This document shows, piece after piece, positions 8,109 to 16,261 of a DNA stretch of 64,000 bases (position 1 is the first letter of the stretch; each line of letters opens with the position of its first letter). Made by a program: the position numbers and the translations under genes. This stretch comes from Bradyrhizobium jicamae. GTDB lineage: Bacteria > Pseudomonadota > Alphaproteobacteria > Rhizobiales > Xanthobacteraceae. The notes under the pieces are model-generated. The model ran no database searches and was not told where the DNA came from. It worked only from the letters and a program-made list of their open reading frames with translations. The stretch is taken from contig NZ_JAFCJX010000014.1 in assembly GCF_018130695.1 (NCBI RefSeq), forward strand, positions 124,001 through 188,000, given 5' to 3'.

Positions 8109-8507
8109 ATGATGTCACGTCGATCGATTGCTGTGATGCTGGCCTTCGCGGTGATGGCGGGGCCGGCGCTTGCCGCGGGCCGTGGTGGCGATGCGCTCAA
8201 GATGCTCGATCCTGACAATGACGGGACGGTCGATCTGATGGAGGCCAAGCGGGCAGCCGCTGCGCTGTTCGCCAAGCTCGATCCCGATCGCGACGGCACG
8301 CTCGATATCCGCGAGCTCAGGGGCAGGCTGACGGCAAAGGAGTTGAAGATGGCCGACCCGGACAAGGACGGCACGCTGACGCTCGACGAATACCTCGCCG
8401 TGGTCGAGGCGCGCTTCAAGGCCGCCAACCCCGACAACGACGGAACCCTCGATGCGAAGGAGCTGAAGACCCGTGCCGGTCAGGCTCTGTTGCGTTTACT
8501 GCGGTAA
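8109..8507 (+). CDS. lanM: Lanmodulin, periplasmic lanthanide-binding EF-hand protein
   Basis: A 132-residue protein with a signal peptide (cleavage after about residue 22, LAA) and four EF-hand loops at residues 34-45, 58-69, 83-94 and 107-118. Every loop has Pro at position 2 (DPDNDGT, DPDRDGT, DPDKDGT, NPDNDGT), the hallmark of lanmodulin as opposed to calmodulin, and the spacing of the four loops and the C-terminal ending LLRLLR match Methylorubrum lanmodulin in size and layout. Loop 4 starts with Asn, as in the known protein. Loop 3 has Thr instead of Asp at position 9. It should bind lanthanides selectively in the periplasm. It sits between the lanthanide-type alcohol dehydrogenase operon and pqqA. 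Start could also be the second Met at 8112. Confidence 0.93.
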   Translation: MMSRRSIAVMLAFAVMAGPALAAGRGGDALKMLDPDNDGTVDLMEAKRAAAALFAKLDPDRDGTLDIRELRGRLTAKELKMADPDKDGTLTLDEYLAVVEARFKAANPDNDGTLDAKELKTRAGQALLRLLR

Positions 8508-8614
8508 TGACAAAAAAAGTTACGATTTCACTCCTGGACAAGACGCGGGGGCGGGCGGATTGACGATTGTCCTGCCCGCGGCTCGCTCGGCGCGGAAAAC
8601 ATCAGATGGAACAA

Positions 8615-8633
8615 GGGTCGGATTTCCCGACCC
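8615..8633. promoter_or_regulatory. Inverted repeat upstream of pqqA, related to the TonB-receptor and xoxF elements
   Basis: GGGTCGG (8615-8621) and CCGACCC (8627-8633) are perfect 7-base arms around ATTTC. The core GTCGG-ATTT-CCCGACC resembles the GTCGGGA-TTTTT-TCCCGACC sequence before the TonB receptor at 26692. The 8508-8788 gap between lanM and pqqA otherwise shows only GC-rich inverted repeats and no coding sequence. A regulatory role is inferred. Confidence 0.4.
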
Positions 8634-8788
8634 CGTCGAATCCCGCTTGAGGCGAGGAACAGCCCTGCGGGAGCGCCTGTCCAGTAGTGAAGTCGGCCTC
8701 GGCCACCGGTACTTGCGTGAGGCCGGATGCGGTCCTAGCTTCCCGCCCGGTGCGGGTTTCGCGCCAAACTTACCTTGGGAGCACCCGA

Positions 8789-8869
8789 ATGACCTGGAAA
8801 ACTCCGAAGATCGTCGAAGTGCCGGTGGGCATGGAAATCAACATGTACGCCTGCGCAGCGCGCAAGTAA
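8789..8869 (+). CDS. pqqA: PQQ precursor peptide PqqA (26 residues)
   Basis: The peptide starts MTWKTPKIVEVPVGMEINMY and ends ACAARK. It has the PqqA signature: Glu16 and Tyr20 in the ExxxY motif that PqqE cross-links to form the PQQ skeleton, preceded by the usual TWxxPxI..VPxGMEI context. A GGGAG ribosome site lies 7 bases before the ATG. No pqqB, C, D or E follows; the next gene is an unrelated outer-membrane protein, so this is a stand-alone copy that must rely on maturation genes elsewhere. Its place beside lanM and two PQQ dehydrogenases suggests it boosts cofactor supply for them. Confidence 0.95.
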   Translation: MTWKTPKIVEVPVGMEINMYACAARK

Positions 8870-8875
8870 GCCAAA

Positions 8876-8933
8876 GCGGCCTGTCCATCTCGTGCAGCTT
8901 GCTGCATCGGGTTGTGGCAGGCCGTGCTGTTTT
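8876..8933 (+). terminator. Terminator or attenuator-like hairpin after pqqA
   Basis: GCGGCCTG at 8876-8883 pairs with CAGGCCGT at 8918-8925, with an inner GCAG/CTGC stem, and TGTTTT follows. It lies 7 bases after the pqqA stop, as expected for a stop or processing signal that keeps the abundant peptide message separate from the gene at 8998. Confidence 0.5.
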
Positions 8934-8997
8934 CGCTCGTTCGATCGGGCTCGCGCGCGGACTTGAACGGACGCGGCTTTGCCGCTTCAATCGTGCG

Positions 8998-9867
8998 ATG
9001 GCTTGGGGCAAATCACTTCGCACATCACTCGTCGCCGCGGGCTTTTCCGCGCTGCTGCCGCTGGCCGCGCAGGCCGAAGGTTTCGATACCGAGCACATCT
9101 TCGGCTTCATGATCGGCTCCGACGTCGGCGAAGTCGGTGAGCGTGAATTCCAGAGCCAGACCACGGGACGCTTCAGCAAGGACGCCGGCCGCTATCGCGC
9201 CGTCAACCAGGAGCTCGAGCTGGAATTCGTGCCGAAGGAAAACTTCCGCATCGAGATGAGCACGGCGTTCGCCGCGTATGACATTGCGGGCGTGCCGGGT
9301 TTCGATGATCGACGGTCACTGGCCTGGCAAAGCGTCGCGATCGACTTCCGCTATCGTTTGCTGGATCGCGAGAAGGCTCCCTTCGGCCTGACGCTTGCGA
9401 TGGAGACGCATGCCGATCGCGTCGATGAGACGACGGCTGCGGTGATCCGCAGCTATGGCACCGAATTCACGCTTGCGATCGATCGCGAGGTGATTCCGAA
9501 CTTCATGATCGGTGCGATCAATCTCAGCTATGAGCCGGAATGGACGCGGATGCCGCAGACCGGCTCGGCCGAGCAGGAGGCGACGGTTGGCGCGGCGTTC
9601 GCGCTGATGGCGAAGGTTCGCCCGAACATCCTGATCGGCGGCGAGGCGCGCTATTTCCGCAAGTATGACGGGATCGGCCTCGACGCCTTGTCGGGGCAGG
9701 CCCTGTTCATCGGCCCGACCGCCTATTGGCAGATCTCGATGAAGTCGCGGTTGACCGCGAGCTGGGGCGTCCAGGTTTGGGGCCAACCAGCCGGAACCGG
9801 CGCCTCGCTCGACCTCGTCAATTTCGAGCGCCATCAGGCGCGGCTGGTGTTTGGCGTGAATTTCTAG
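8998..9867 (+). CDS. Outer-membrane beta-barrel-like exported protein, unknown function
   Basis: About 289 residues from the Met at 8998, with a signal peptide (MAWGKSLRTSLVAAGFSALL, cleavage near AQA-EGF). The mature part alternates polar and hydrophobic residues in strand-like runs and ends in Phe (VFGVNF), as outer-membrane barrels do. The same frame stays open up to 8473, but that extension covers pqqA and has no coding character, so the short start is used; there is no good ribosome site and the start is uncertain. It follows pqqA and may act in the same lanthanide/PQQ context, for instance as a barrel; that is inference. Confidence 0.7.
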   Translation: MAWGKSLRTSLVAAGFSALLPLAAQAEGFDTEHIFGFMIGSDVGEVGEREFQSQTTGRFSKDAGRYRAVNQELELEFVPKENFRIEMSTAFAAYDIAGVPGFDDRRSLAWQSVAIDFRYRLLDREKAPFGLTLAMETHADRVDETTAAVIRSYGTEFTLAIDREVIPNFMIGAINLSYEPEWTRMPQTGSAEQEATVGAAFALMAKVRPNILIGGEARYFRKYDGIGLDALSGQALFIGPTAYWQISMKSRLTASWGVQVWGQPAGTGASLDLVNFERHQARLVFGVNF

Positions 9868-9978
9868 ACCGGGCGAAGTTCCGCCGGTTTGTCACGGCGG
9901 TGTGAAACCCGCGATTGCAGATTACGTATTTTGGGGTGTTAACTGCTGAATTGACCGCGCCTTCCAAGGACTTTTGGC

Positions 9979-10215
9979 ATGAACCCGATCGACCTGATCA
10001 TCACTGTCTGTGCCGTGGCGTCGCCGACCACCTGCGAAGAGCAGCATCTGGTGTTCGACTGGAAGGGCTCGCTGCAGCAATGCACGATGGCCGCCCAGCC
10101 CTACATCGCGCAATGGGTCGGCGAGCATCCGAAATGGACCGCGGTGAAGTGGCGCTGCGAATATCCGCACACCAACGACAAGGCCGATGCGGGCGACGCC
10201 GCGAAGACCGGCTGA
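9979..10215 (+). CDS. Small cysteine-containing protein, unknown function
   Basis: A 78-residue product starting MNPIDLIITVCAVASPTTCE. It has four cysteines (two near the N-terminus, CTM at about 35 and CEY near 60), no clear signal peptide and a Lys/Asp-rich tail. The stop is 3 bases from the convergent stop of the next gene at 10218. I know similar short proteins only as hypotheticals. Confidence 0.6.
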   Translation: MNPIDLIITVCAVASPTTCEEQHLVFDWKGSLQQCTMAAQPYIAQWVGEHPKWTAVKWRCEYPHTNDKADAGDAAKTG

Positions 10216-10217
10216 GC

Positions 10218-10568
10218 CTACTTGGTGCAGTCCTTGAGGTCCTTGTCGGCCACCGAGAACACCGCGTCCGCCTTGATCTCGACGTCGCGGACGATGCATT
10301 GCTTCGCGCCGGCATAGCTGACCCTGGCATCGTAACGGCCGGGCTCGACGCCCGTGATGCGCAGCCGCTCGTCGTGGTCGACTTCCTTGTCCTTGTCGTT
10401 CAGGGTCTGGTTGGCGCCCCATTCATTTTTGCCGACGGGAGACAGCTGGAAGCCCGTGATCGTCGCCGTCGTCAGATTCCACAGGCGGATGCCCTTGCCC
10501 TTGGCTTGCGCCGCAACCTCGCAAGTCCCCGCCACCAACAGCGCAATCGAGACCACCATCCAACGCAT
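10218..10568 (-). CDS. Small exported protein of unknown function
   Basis: A 116-residue product from the Met at 10568 with a signal peptide (MRWMVVSIALLVAGTCEVAA, cleaved near AQA). The mature domain (RLWNLTTATITGFQLSP at its start) looks like a small all-beta fold of the type seen in periplasmic hypothetical proteins, and holds two cysteines, at CIVRD and DCTK, that could form a disulfide. Its start lies 24 bases after the stop of the pentapeptide-repeat gene at 10592-11392 on the same strand, so the two are probably co-transcribed. Confidence 0.65.
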   Translation of the reverse strand: MRWMVVSIALLVAGTCEVAAQAKGKGIRLWNLTTATITGFQLSPVGKNEWGANQTLNDKDKEVDHDERLRITGVEPGRYDARVSYAGAKQCIVRDVEIKADAVFSVADKDLKDCTK

Positions 10569-10591
10569 CAGCCATCCTCCCTGCAGCGCCG

Positions 10592-11392
10592 TCATTGCTT
10601 TATCAGACGGTCGCGGTTCTTCGCCATGTCGAAATTTCTCGCCCGGTCGAGGCCGACCGGCGCGATCAATTTCGCTGATGCCAGGTCGGCGCCGTCGAAA
10701 TCCGTGTCGATCAGCGTGACGCCGGTCAAGTCGGCACCGCCGAGCTGGGCGCCCTTGAGCGAGGCGCCGGTCAGGTCGGCGCCCTTCATGGACGCAAATT
10801 CGAGATCGACGCGCGACAGATCCGCACCGCTTGCGTTCAGCCGTTCCAAATTGGCGGATTTCAGCACCGCACGCATCAGGCCCATCGACTGGTTGCGCAT
10901 GTCGGCGCCCAGTCGCGCGCCCGCGATCGAGGCGCCGACGAGGCTTGCGCCGGTCAGGTCGGCGGCAATGCGCGCTCCCGACAGATCGGCGCCGTCGAGA
11001 CGGGCGCCCACCATCTGGGCTGCAAACATGTTGGCACGTTTCAGATTGGCGCCTGTCAGATCCGCCGCGAGCAGCCATGCCTGGTCGAGCACCGCACCCT
11101 CGAGCTTCGCGCCGGCAAGCCTGGTCTTGTTGAGCCGTGCTGCGCGGAAAACGGCATTGCTCAGGTCGAGGCCCGACAGGTCGAGGCCGGATAATCGCTT
11201 TGCCGTGAAATCGGCGGGCGCCGTGGCCGTTGCCCTGGCCAGCATCGCCTCGACGTCTTGCCGGGTCATTTCGGCCATCACCATGTCCGGCGACGACAGG
11301 TTGACGTCGCGCATCATGTCCTGCGCGGTCGCCGTGCTCGCGACAAGTGTGAGGCCGAGCGCTACCGTCCGGATCGTCCGTTTCATGGTCAA
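10592..11392 (-). CDS. Exported pentapeptide-repeat protein
   Basis: A 266-residue protein with a signal peptide (cleaved near TATAQ). From about residue 65 to 250 it consists of pentapeptide repeats of the A(D/N)LXX type (GLDLSGLDLSNAVF, GADLTGASLKGAQL), which fold into a right-handed quadrilateral beta-helix. Such repeats serve as protein-binding scaffolds; no catalytic motif is present. It heads a two-gene unit with 10218-10568. Periplasmic pentapeptide proteins are an unusual component here, and the link to the surrounding alcohol-oxidation genes is only positional. The second Met (11386) is an alternative start. Confidence 0.8.
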   Translation of the reverse strand: MTMKRTIRTVALGLTLVASTATAQDMMRDVNLSSPDMVMAEMTRQDVEAMLARATATAPADFTAKRLSGLDLSGLDLSNAVFRAARLNKTRLAGAKLEGAVLDQAWLLAADLTGANLKRANMFAAQMVGARLDGADLSGARIAADLTGASLVGASIAGARLGADMRNQSMGLMRAVLKSANLERLNASGADLSRVDLEFASMKGADLTGASLKGAQLGGADLTGVTLIDTDFDGADLASAKLIAPVGLDRARNFDMAKNRDRLIKQ

Positions 11393-11431
11393 CTCCGCCG
11401 ACGGCTTCTTACCACGCGGGTTCGACGTCGC

Positions 11432-12160
11432 CTATGAGACATCCTGCTCGGAGCGTTCACCGTTGGTCCGCCGCAGAATGGCGGCCTTGATCGCCGTGAT
11501 CTCGGCAACTCCGCGCGCGCTGCGCGGCATTGAAATCGGCAGTTCGGCGACGATTCGGGCCGGCCGTGCCGACATCAGGAACAAGCGGTCGCCGAGCCTG
11601 ACGGCGTCGTCCAGATTGTGGGTGACCAGCAGCGTGATCATGGTGCGGCCGCCGACCAGCGTTGCGATCTCCTCGCGCAGCCGCGCGGCCAGCGCGTCGT
11701 CGAGCGAGGCCAGCGGCTCGTCGAGAATCAGGAAATCCGGCTCGATCGCAAACGCACGGGCGAGTGCGACACGGCGGGCAAGGCCGAGCGACAGCTCGCC
11801 GGGGAAATGGCTGCGATGCGCGCTCAGCTCGAGCACCGCGAACAGCTCGGCCAGCCGCGCCTCGTCGACATCGGGCGCGGCGAGCCGGACATTGTCCTCG
11901 ACCGACCGCCAGGGCAGCAGCCGCGGCTCCTGGAACACCATGCCGAGCCGGCCCGCGGCCGGGTGGGAGACGCGGCCCTGATAGTCACGATCGAGCCCCG
12001 CCAGGATCTTGAGCATCGTGCTCTTGCCGCAGCCGGAGGGGCCAACGAACACGCCGACTTCGCCGGCGTGGAGCGAGAACTTGATGTGGGCCAGCACGTC
12101 GTGGCGTTCGCCGGCCGCGTTCTCGAAGTGCTTTCCGGTGATATCGACCTCAAGCTGCAC
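11432..12160 (-). CDS. ABC transporter ATP-binding protein, nitrate/taurine (NitT/TauT) type
   Basis: A 242-residue ATPase. Walker A is GPSGCGKST (about residues 39-47), the Q-loop is FQEP, Walker B is FLILDEP and the switch His is in LVTHNLDD. The signature motif is degenerate, LSLGLARR where LSGGQxQR is usual, so activity may be altered. It overlaps the permease gene at 12150-12887 by 11 bases and belongs to the three-gene system 11432-13869. The substrate is unknown; family members import nitrate, sulfonates, or thiamine precursors. Confidence 0.87.
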   Translation of the reverse strand: MQLEVDITGKHFENAAGERHDVLAHIKFSLHAGEVGVFVGPSGCGKSTMLKILAGLDRDYQGRVSHPAAGRLGMVFQEPRLLPWRSVEDNVRLAAPDVDEARLAELFAVLELSAHRSHFPGELSLGLARRVALARAFAIEPDFLILDEPLASLDDALAARLREEIATLVGGRTMITLLVTHNLDDAVRLGDRLFLMSARPARIVAELPISMPRSARGVAEITAIKAAILRRTNGERSEQDVS

Positions 12161-12887
12161 GGGGCCGCCACCGCGATACGCGAAGTTCGAACGGCTGCAC
12201 CAGCGCGGTCTCGATCACGAGCACGACGGCGGCGAAGCTCAGGGAATAGGCGAGCAAGAGAGGAATATCGAACAGCTGGAAGGCGACGCCGATCTCGAAG
12301 CCGACGCCGTTCGGGCGTCCCAGCAGCTCGGCCACCAGCACGATCTTCCACACCAGCGACAGGCCCGATCGCGCGGCAGCGGCGATGTAAGGGGCCAGCT
12401 GCGGCAGCACGACGTGGCGGAAGGCGCGGCCACGCGGGATCGCAAACACCGTCGCCATCTCGTCGAGCGCTGGATCGAGCGCGCGGGCGCCTTCGCGCAG
12501 CGTCACGACGGCGGTCGGCAGCTTGTTGATCGCAATCGCCGCGATCGCGGCGACTTCGGTGAGGCCGGCCCAGATATAGGCGAGCACGATGACCACCAGC
12601 GCCGGCAGATTGAGCAGCAGGATCAGCCAGGGATCGCCGAGCCGGTTGGCGAGCCGCACCCGGCCCATCAGGTAGCCGATCGCCGAGCCCAGCGCCATTG
12701 CCAGCACGAAGGCGAGCGCGACGCGGGCCAGCGTCGCGCCGAGATTGAGGAACAGTGCGCCGGATTTCGCCTCCGTGACCATCGCCGCCAGCACCGCCGG
12801 CGGCGCCGGCAGCTTGGCATCGCCGATCAGGAGCGAGCCGATCCACCAGGTCGCGATGAACAGAGCGAAGGAGACGAGACGCAGCAC
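12150..12887 (-). CDS. ABC transporter permease, NitT/TauT type
   Basis: About 245 residues from a GTG at 12887, placed one base after the stop of the binding-protein gene; longer frames would overlap that gene throughout. About six membrane segments are visible, and the cytoplasmic coupling loop (EAA-like, ALDEMATVFAIPRGRAFRHVVLP) matches the family. It should form the membrane channel with the ATPase at 11432 and receive substrate from 12889-13869. Confidence 0.86.
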   Translation of the reverse strand: MLRLVSFALFIATWWIGSLLIGDAKLPAPPAVLAAMVTEAKSGALFLNLGATLARVALAFVLAMALGSAIGYLMGRVRLANRLGDPWLILLLNLPALVVIVLAYIWAGLTEVAAIAAIAINKLPTAVVTLREGARALDPALDEMATVFAIPRGRAFRHVVLPQLAPYIAAAARSGLSLVWKIVLVAELLGRPNGVGFEIGVAFQLFDIPLLLAYSLSFAAVVLVIETALVQPFELRVSRWRPRAA

Positions 12888-12888
12888 C

Positions 12889-13869
12889 TCAGTCTCCGGG
12901 GATCGCGTGATAGAAAGTGCCGGGATCGAGCTCGGTCGCGGATCCCACCAGCTCGCGTCCGCCGATCTGCGCCAGCACGCGATAGAGCAGTTTTGCGTCG
13001 GCCTCCTCATCCGCAATGGTCCGGCGCGGAATGCCCTCGCGGTAGCGGTCGCGATAGGCGCGCAGCGTTGCGGCGTCCTGCGCGCCGGTGAGCGGCGCAA
13101 TGCTTTCCCACTCGGCGTCCGAGGTCGTGAGGATCTGCTTGGCCTCGCGGGTCATTGCGATGAAGCGCGCCACCGTGTCCGGATTTGCCTTGGCCCAGGC
13201 CTCGTCGAAGACGTAGCCGACCATGGCGATGCGGCCCTTGGCGCCGAGTCGCTTCAGGATGTCCTCCATGTCGGCGAGACGGCGAAAGCCCTTGGCCTCG
13301 AGGGCTGCGCAGAAATTCCAGTAGTTGAGCATCGCATCCATCTCGCCGCCGAGCGTCTTGGCGGCGAGCAGCGGCGGCGCGCCGTAGACGACGTCGGCAG
13401 CCGATTTCAGGTCGATGCCGTCCTGCTTCATCGCGGCCTGCAGCAACAGCCAGCTCTTGTCGATCGCGCCGCCCGCGACCGCGAGCTTGCGCCCCTTGAG
13501 GTCGGCGAGGCTCTTCATCGGAGAGGAGGCCGGCACCATCACGGCGCCGAGCGCGCTCGAATAGGGATAGAATTGCAGCTTGGCGCCGAGCGTGCGCTCG
13601 CGCGCCACGAACGGCCAGTCTGACACCATGATGTCGGCATTGCCGGCGCGCAGCGCGATCTTGCCGGCCTCCGGGCTTGCGAGCTCGACGACGTCGACGG
13701 TGAGGTTGGCCTTTTTATCAAGGCCGTGGGCACGGATCACGGCCAGCTCCCAGGCCAGCGTTCCCGTTTTCTGCGAGGCAATGCGAATCGTCTCCGCGCC
13801 GCAGGAGGTTGCGATCTGCGCGGCCACCAGGACAGCCGCCGCGAGCCAGGTGCGAACAAAACCCGTCAT
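12889..13869 (-). CDS. ABC transporter periplasmic binding protein, NitT/TauT (SsuA-like) type
   Basis: A 326-residue product from the Met at 13869 (MTGFVRTWLAAAVLVAAQIA) with a signal peptide cleaved near CGAE. The mature part begins TIRIASQKTGTLAWELAVI and contains the LKGRKLAVAGGA segment that family members use to line the ligand cleft. The first gene of the importer unit. The ligand cannot be read from the sequence. Sitting between pqqA/lanM and the quinoprotein relay genes, it may be part of the same regulon. Confidence 0.85.
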   Translation of the reverse strand: MTGFVRTWLAAAVLVAAQIATSCGAETIRIASQKTGTLAWELAVIRAHGLDKKANLTVDVVELASPEAGKIALRAGNADIMVSDWPFVARERTLGAKLQFYPYSSALGAVMVPASSPMKSLADLKGRKLAVAGGAIDKSWLLLQAAMKQDGIDLKSAADVVYGAPPLLAAKTLGGEMDAMLNYWNFCAALEAKGFRRLADMEDILKRLGAKGRIAMVGYVFDEAWAKANPDTVARFIAMTREAKQILTTSDAEWESIAPLTGAQDAATLRAYRDRYREGIPRRTIADEEADAKLLYRVLAQIGGRELVGSATELDPGTFYHAIPGD

Positions 13870-13955
13870 CGTCCCTTGAGCCACTTCCCCAAATGTTTGC
13901 TTTTCTCGAGCGCACCCATAGCATAGCTTCTCGGAAGAGAAGAGGAAGCAGGACC

Positions 13956-14315
13956 ATGGCACGAGCAGGACTGGTAGGACCGATTGTCGCCGCCCTGGTC
14001 GCGTTTGTCGCGACGGGCGTAGCCGCACGGGCCCAGGAGTTCAATGACTATCCGACCTCGGCGCGGGCCGAATATGTGTTCGGCTGCATGAAGGCCAATG
14101 GCGACTCCCGGCAGTCGATCATGCAATGTTCCTGCTCGATCGATGTGGTCGCCTCGCTCATTCCTTATGAGCGCTACGTCACGGCCGAAACGGTGCTCAG
14201 CATGTCGCAGGTGCGTAGCGATCTTGGCAGCCCGTTCCGTACCTCCGAGCAGGCCTCAAACGCGCTGAACGATCTGCGCCGCGCGCAGGCCGAAGCGGAG
14301 GTGAGGTGCTTCTAG
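13956..14315 (+). CDS. Small exported four-cysteine protein, unknown function
   Basis: A 119-residue product with an AGAGGAAG ribosome site before the ATG at 13956 and a signal peptide ending near ARAQ. The mature protein has cysteines in FGCMKANG, MQCSCSID and at the last-but-one residue, suggesting two disulfides. The CMKxNG...CSCxID pattern recurs in periplasmic hypothetical proteins found beside PQQ alcohol dehydrogenase genes, as far as I recall, but no function is known to me. It is divergent from the binding protein at 12889-13869. Confidence 0.72.
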   Translation: MARAGLVGPIVAALVAFVATGVAARAQEFNDYPTSARAEYVFGCMKANGDSRQSIMQCSCSIDVVASLIPYERYVTAETVLSMSQVRSDLGSPFRTSEQASNALNDLRRAQAEAEVRCF

Positions 14316-14337
14316 TCCTGTTGCGCCACAAACATAG

Positions 14338-14466
14338 CCCCTCATCCTGAGGAGCCCGCAACGCGGGCGTCTCGAAGGATGGAGGCCACGGACGGGGCCT
14401 CGTGGTTCGCCCGGCGATGCAGCGCATCGTCCGGAGACGCGCTTCGCGCTCCTCACCATGAGGATC
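14338..14466. repeat. Dispersed palindromic repeat (CCCTCATCCTGAGGAGC family)
   Basis: CCCTCATCCTGAGGAGC at one end and GCTCCTCACCATGAGGAT at the other are complementary with a few mismatches, with GCGGGC and GCGAAGCGC sub-stems inside. A related copy with its two halves in the opposite order lies at 17864-17963. Confidence 0.75.
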
Positions 14467-14472
14467 TGAGAG

Positions 14473-15291
14473 CTAACTCCCGGATTCGTCGGCCTTCCAT
14501 TCGCGCTGGAACACGTGGCCGCCGGTGTCCTTGGCTTCGGCGCGGAAGCGCTTGGCGCCGTTGGAGACATAGGTGAAGCGGATGTTGGGGTCCTCGGAGA
14601 TCGAGATCCCGCCCTCCATCGACAGCACCGGGCTGTCGTCCTGCCACAGGCGCAGCTCGTTGACAAAGAAGGCCGGGATATAGAGCTGCGTGACCTGATC
14701 CATCTGCAAGCCCGAATTGTTGGGATGGCCGATCATGATCTGGGCTTCACGCAGAGCACTCGCGGGGCCTTCGGCTGATTTGGCAAACTGCCGGTAGCGC
14801 ATCTGGCCGAGCCGGTTGTTGGCTTCTTCGGCATTCTTGGCGGCCGGCGCCGAACAGCCGCCCGAGGCCTTCACATAGGTCTTGACCATATAGAGCTTGC
14901 CGTCGCTGAGCTCGGCGACGGCGTGGACATCGGTGTAGTTGTTGACGCGCACGCGGGTGGCGATCTCGCTCACATTGGCATCGGCGCCGAGCGTGAATTT
15001 CGCGGCCATCGGCGCCGGATTCTGGTCGATCACCAGCGTGATCGAAATGATCCGCCTGTTATCACCGGGCGAGAGCTTGGTGCGCAGCGTCACCGGGACG
15101 ATCGCGGCATCCTCGGCACGCGAGGGCATCTCGATGCCGATCACGTTCGTGCCGTCGTTCATCGGACGGTTGTTGAAGATGTCCTGAACCAGGCCGGGCC
15201 AGGGATCGTAGCCTTCCGCAGCCGGCGCGACCTGCGTGCTCAAGACAAGCGCGGCGAGGCCGGCGATGCGAGCTAAGGACATCCTGCGCAT
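14473..15291 (-). CDS. Quinoprotein dehydrogenase-associated SoxYZ-like carrier
   Basis: About 272 residues from the Met at 15291 with a signal peptide (cleaved near APAAEG). The N-terminal part resembles SoxY and the C-terminal part SoxZ, fused in one chain; the segment around the conserved single Cys (KASGGCSAPAAKN) corresponds to the SoxY swinging arm, whose Cys carries the substrate in thiosulfate oxidation. Genomic studies place this family beside PQQ dehydrogenases rather than sulfur genes, together with a metallo-hydrolase of the kind found directly upstream at 15335-16261. Its biochemical role is unproven; a carrier or maturation relay is assumed. Confidence 0.8.
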   Translation of the reverse strand: MRRMSLARIAGLAALVLSTQVAPAAEGYDPWPGLVQDIFNNRPMNDGTNVIGIEMPSRAEDAAIVPVTLRTKLSPGDNRRIISITLVIDQNPAPMAAKFTLGADANVSEIATRVRVNNYTDVHAVAELSDGKLYMVKTYVKASGGCSAPAAKNAEEANNRLGQMRYRQFAKSAEGPASALREAQIMIGHPNNSGLQMDQVTQLYIPAFFVNELRLWQDDSPVLSMEGGISISEDPNIRFTYVSNGAKRFRAEAKDTGGHVFQREWKADESGS

Positions 15292-15334
15292 GTTCGCTCC
15301 TGTGCAACGGCGCAAGTATACGGCATTGCCGCAA

Positions 15335-16261
15335 CTATTCCCATTCCAATTCCGAAAATGCTGCAGTCGCGTTGCGGGCGTTGTAATCGTCGAACATTTG
15401 CCAGCGCGGTCGCTCGCTGGCTGCCGCGCGCTCGGCCGCGGCCGAGATCGGCTTGCCCTGTGCGATCATGCCACGGATATCGGCCGCCAATCTCTCGAGA
15501 TAACGCCGCTCGTCGGCCAACGCTGCTGGCCATTCGCTCACGGGACCGTGACCGGGAACCACGCGCAGCGCGGGGGTGGCCTGCAATTCGTCGAGCGCGC
15601 GCAGCCAGCCCTTGAGGCTGCCGTCGACGACGGGGATATGCCTGAGGAACACCAGATCGCCGGCGAACAGCGTCTTGGTCGTCTCGTCGAACACGGTGAG
15701 ATCGTTGTCGCTGTGCGCGACCGGCCAGGCACGCAGGGTGAGGGCGCGGCCGCCGAGATCGAGCGTCGTGATGCCCTCGACCAGCAGGGTCGGCGGCACG
15801 ATCTTGACCTCATCGATCAACTCCTCGCCCATCGGGGCGCGAAAGCCGTCGAGATAGAATTTCCCGCGGGTGGCAAGTGCTTGCGGCAGGCGCTTGTGGC
15901 CGACGAAGGTCGTGCCTTCAGCCACGAAGGCCGCATTGCCAAAATTGTGATCGGGATGGCCGTGGGTGTTGATGACATAGCGGATCGGCTTGTCGGTGCG
16001 GCGGCGGATCGCCGCCAGCAATTCACGGCCCTCGCGGACGCTGCCGCCGCTGTCGATCACCGCGACCGCGCTGTCGCCGACCACGAAGCCGACATTGGCG
16101 ATGGCGCCTTCATTGTCGCGGGTCATCAGTGCGACGTCGCCGACATGAACGAAAATTCCCGGGGCGACTTCGCTCACAGGCAATTCGCCCTGTTCGGCCT
16201 TGGCTATGGTGCACGCCGCCAACACCATCAGCAGTGCGGTGACCAGGACCCTATGAGCCAT
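15335..16261 (-). CDS. Quinoprotein relay-system zinc metallohydrolase (metallo-beta-lactamase fold, SoxH-like)
   Basis: A 308-residue MBL-fold protein. The metal motif is H100-G-H102-P-D104-H105, followed by a His in PVAHSDNDL, an Asp in FAGDLVFL and a His in VPGHGPV, so all zinc ligands are present. Its N-terminus carries a lipobox-like LAAC17, so it may be a lipoprotein facing the periplasm. The start is 43 bases downstream of nothing on its strand; the SoxYZ-like gene follows after 43 bases, making a two-gene unit that is common near PQQ dehydrogenases. It may release a group from the SoxYZ-like carrier; the true substrate is unknown. Confidence 0.82.
   Translation of the reverse strand: MAHRVLVTALLMVLAACTIAKAEQGELPVSEVAPGIFVHVGDVALMTRDNEGAIANVGFVVGDSAVAVIDSGGSVREGRELLAAIRRRTDKPIRYVINTHGHPDHNFGNAAFVAEGTTFVGHKRLPQALATRGKFYLDGFRAPMGEELIDEVKIVPPTLLVEGITTLDLGGRALTLRAWPVAHSDNDLTVFDETTKTLFAGDLVFLRHIPVVDGSLKGWLRALDELQATPALRVVPGHGPVSEWPAALADERRYLERLAADIRGMIAQGKPISAAAERAAASERPRWQMFDDYNARNATAAFSELEWE

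Noticed and set aside
8473..9867. A single 464-residue protein starting at 8473
   Set aside because: The region 8508-8997 contains pqqA in another frame and non-coding palindromes; only the part from 8998 has a signal peptide and barrel-like character.
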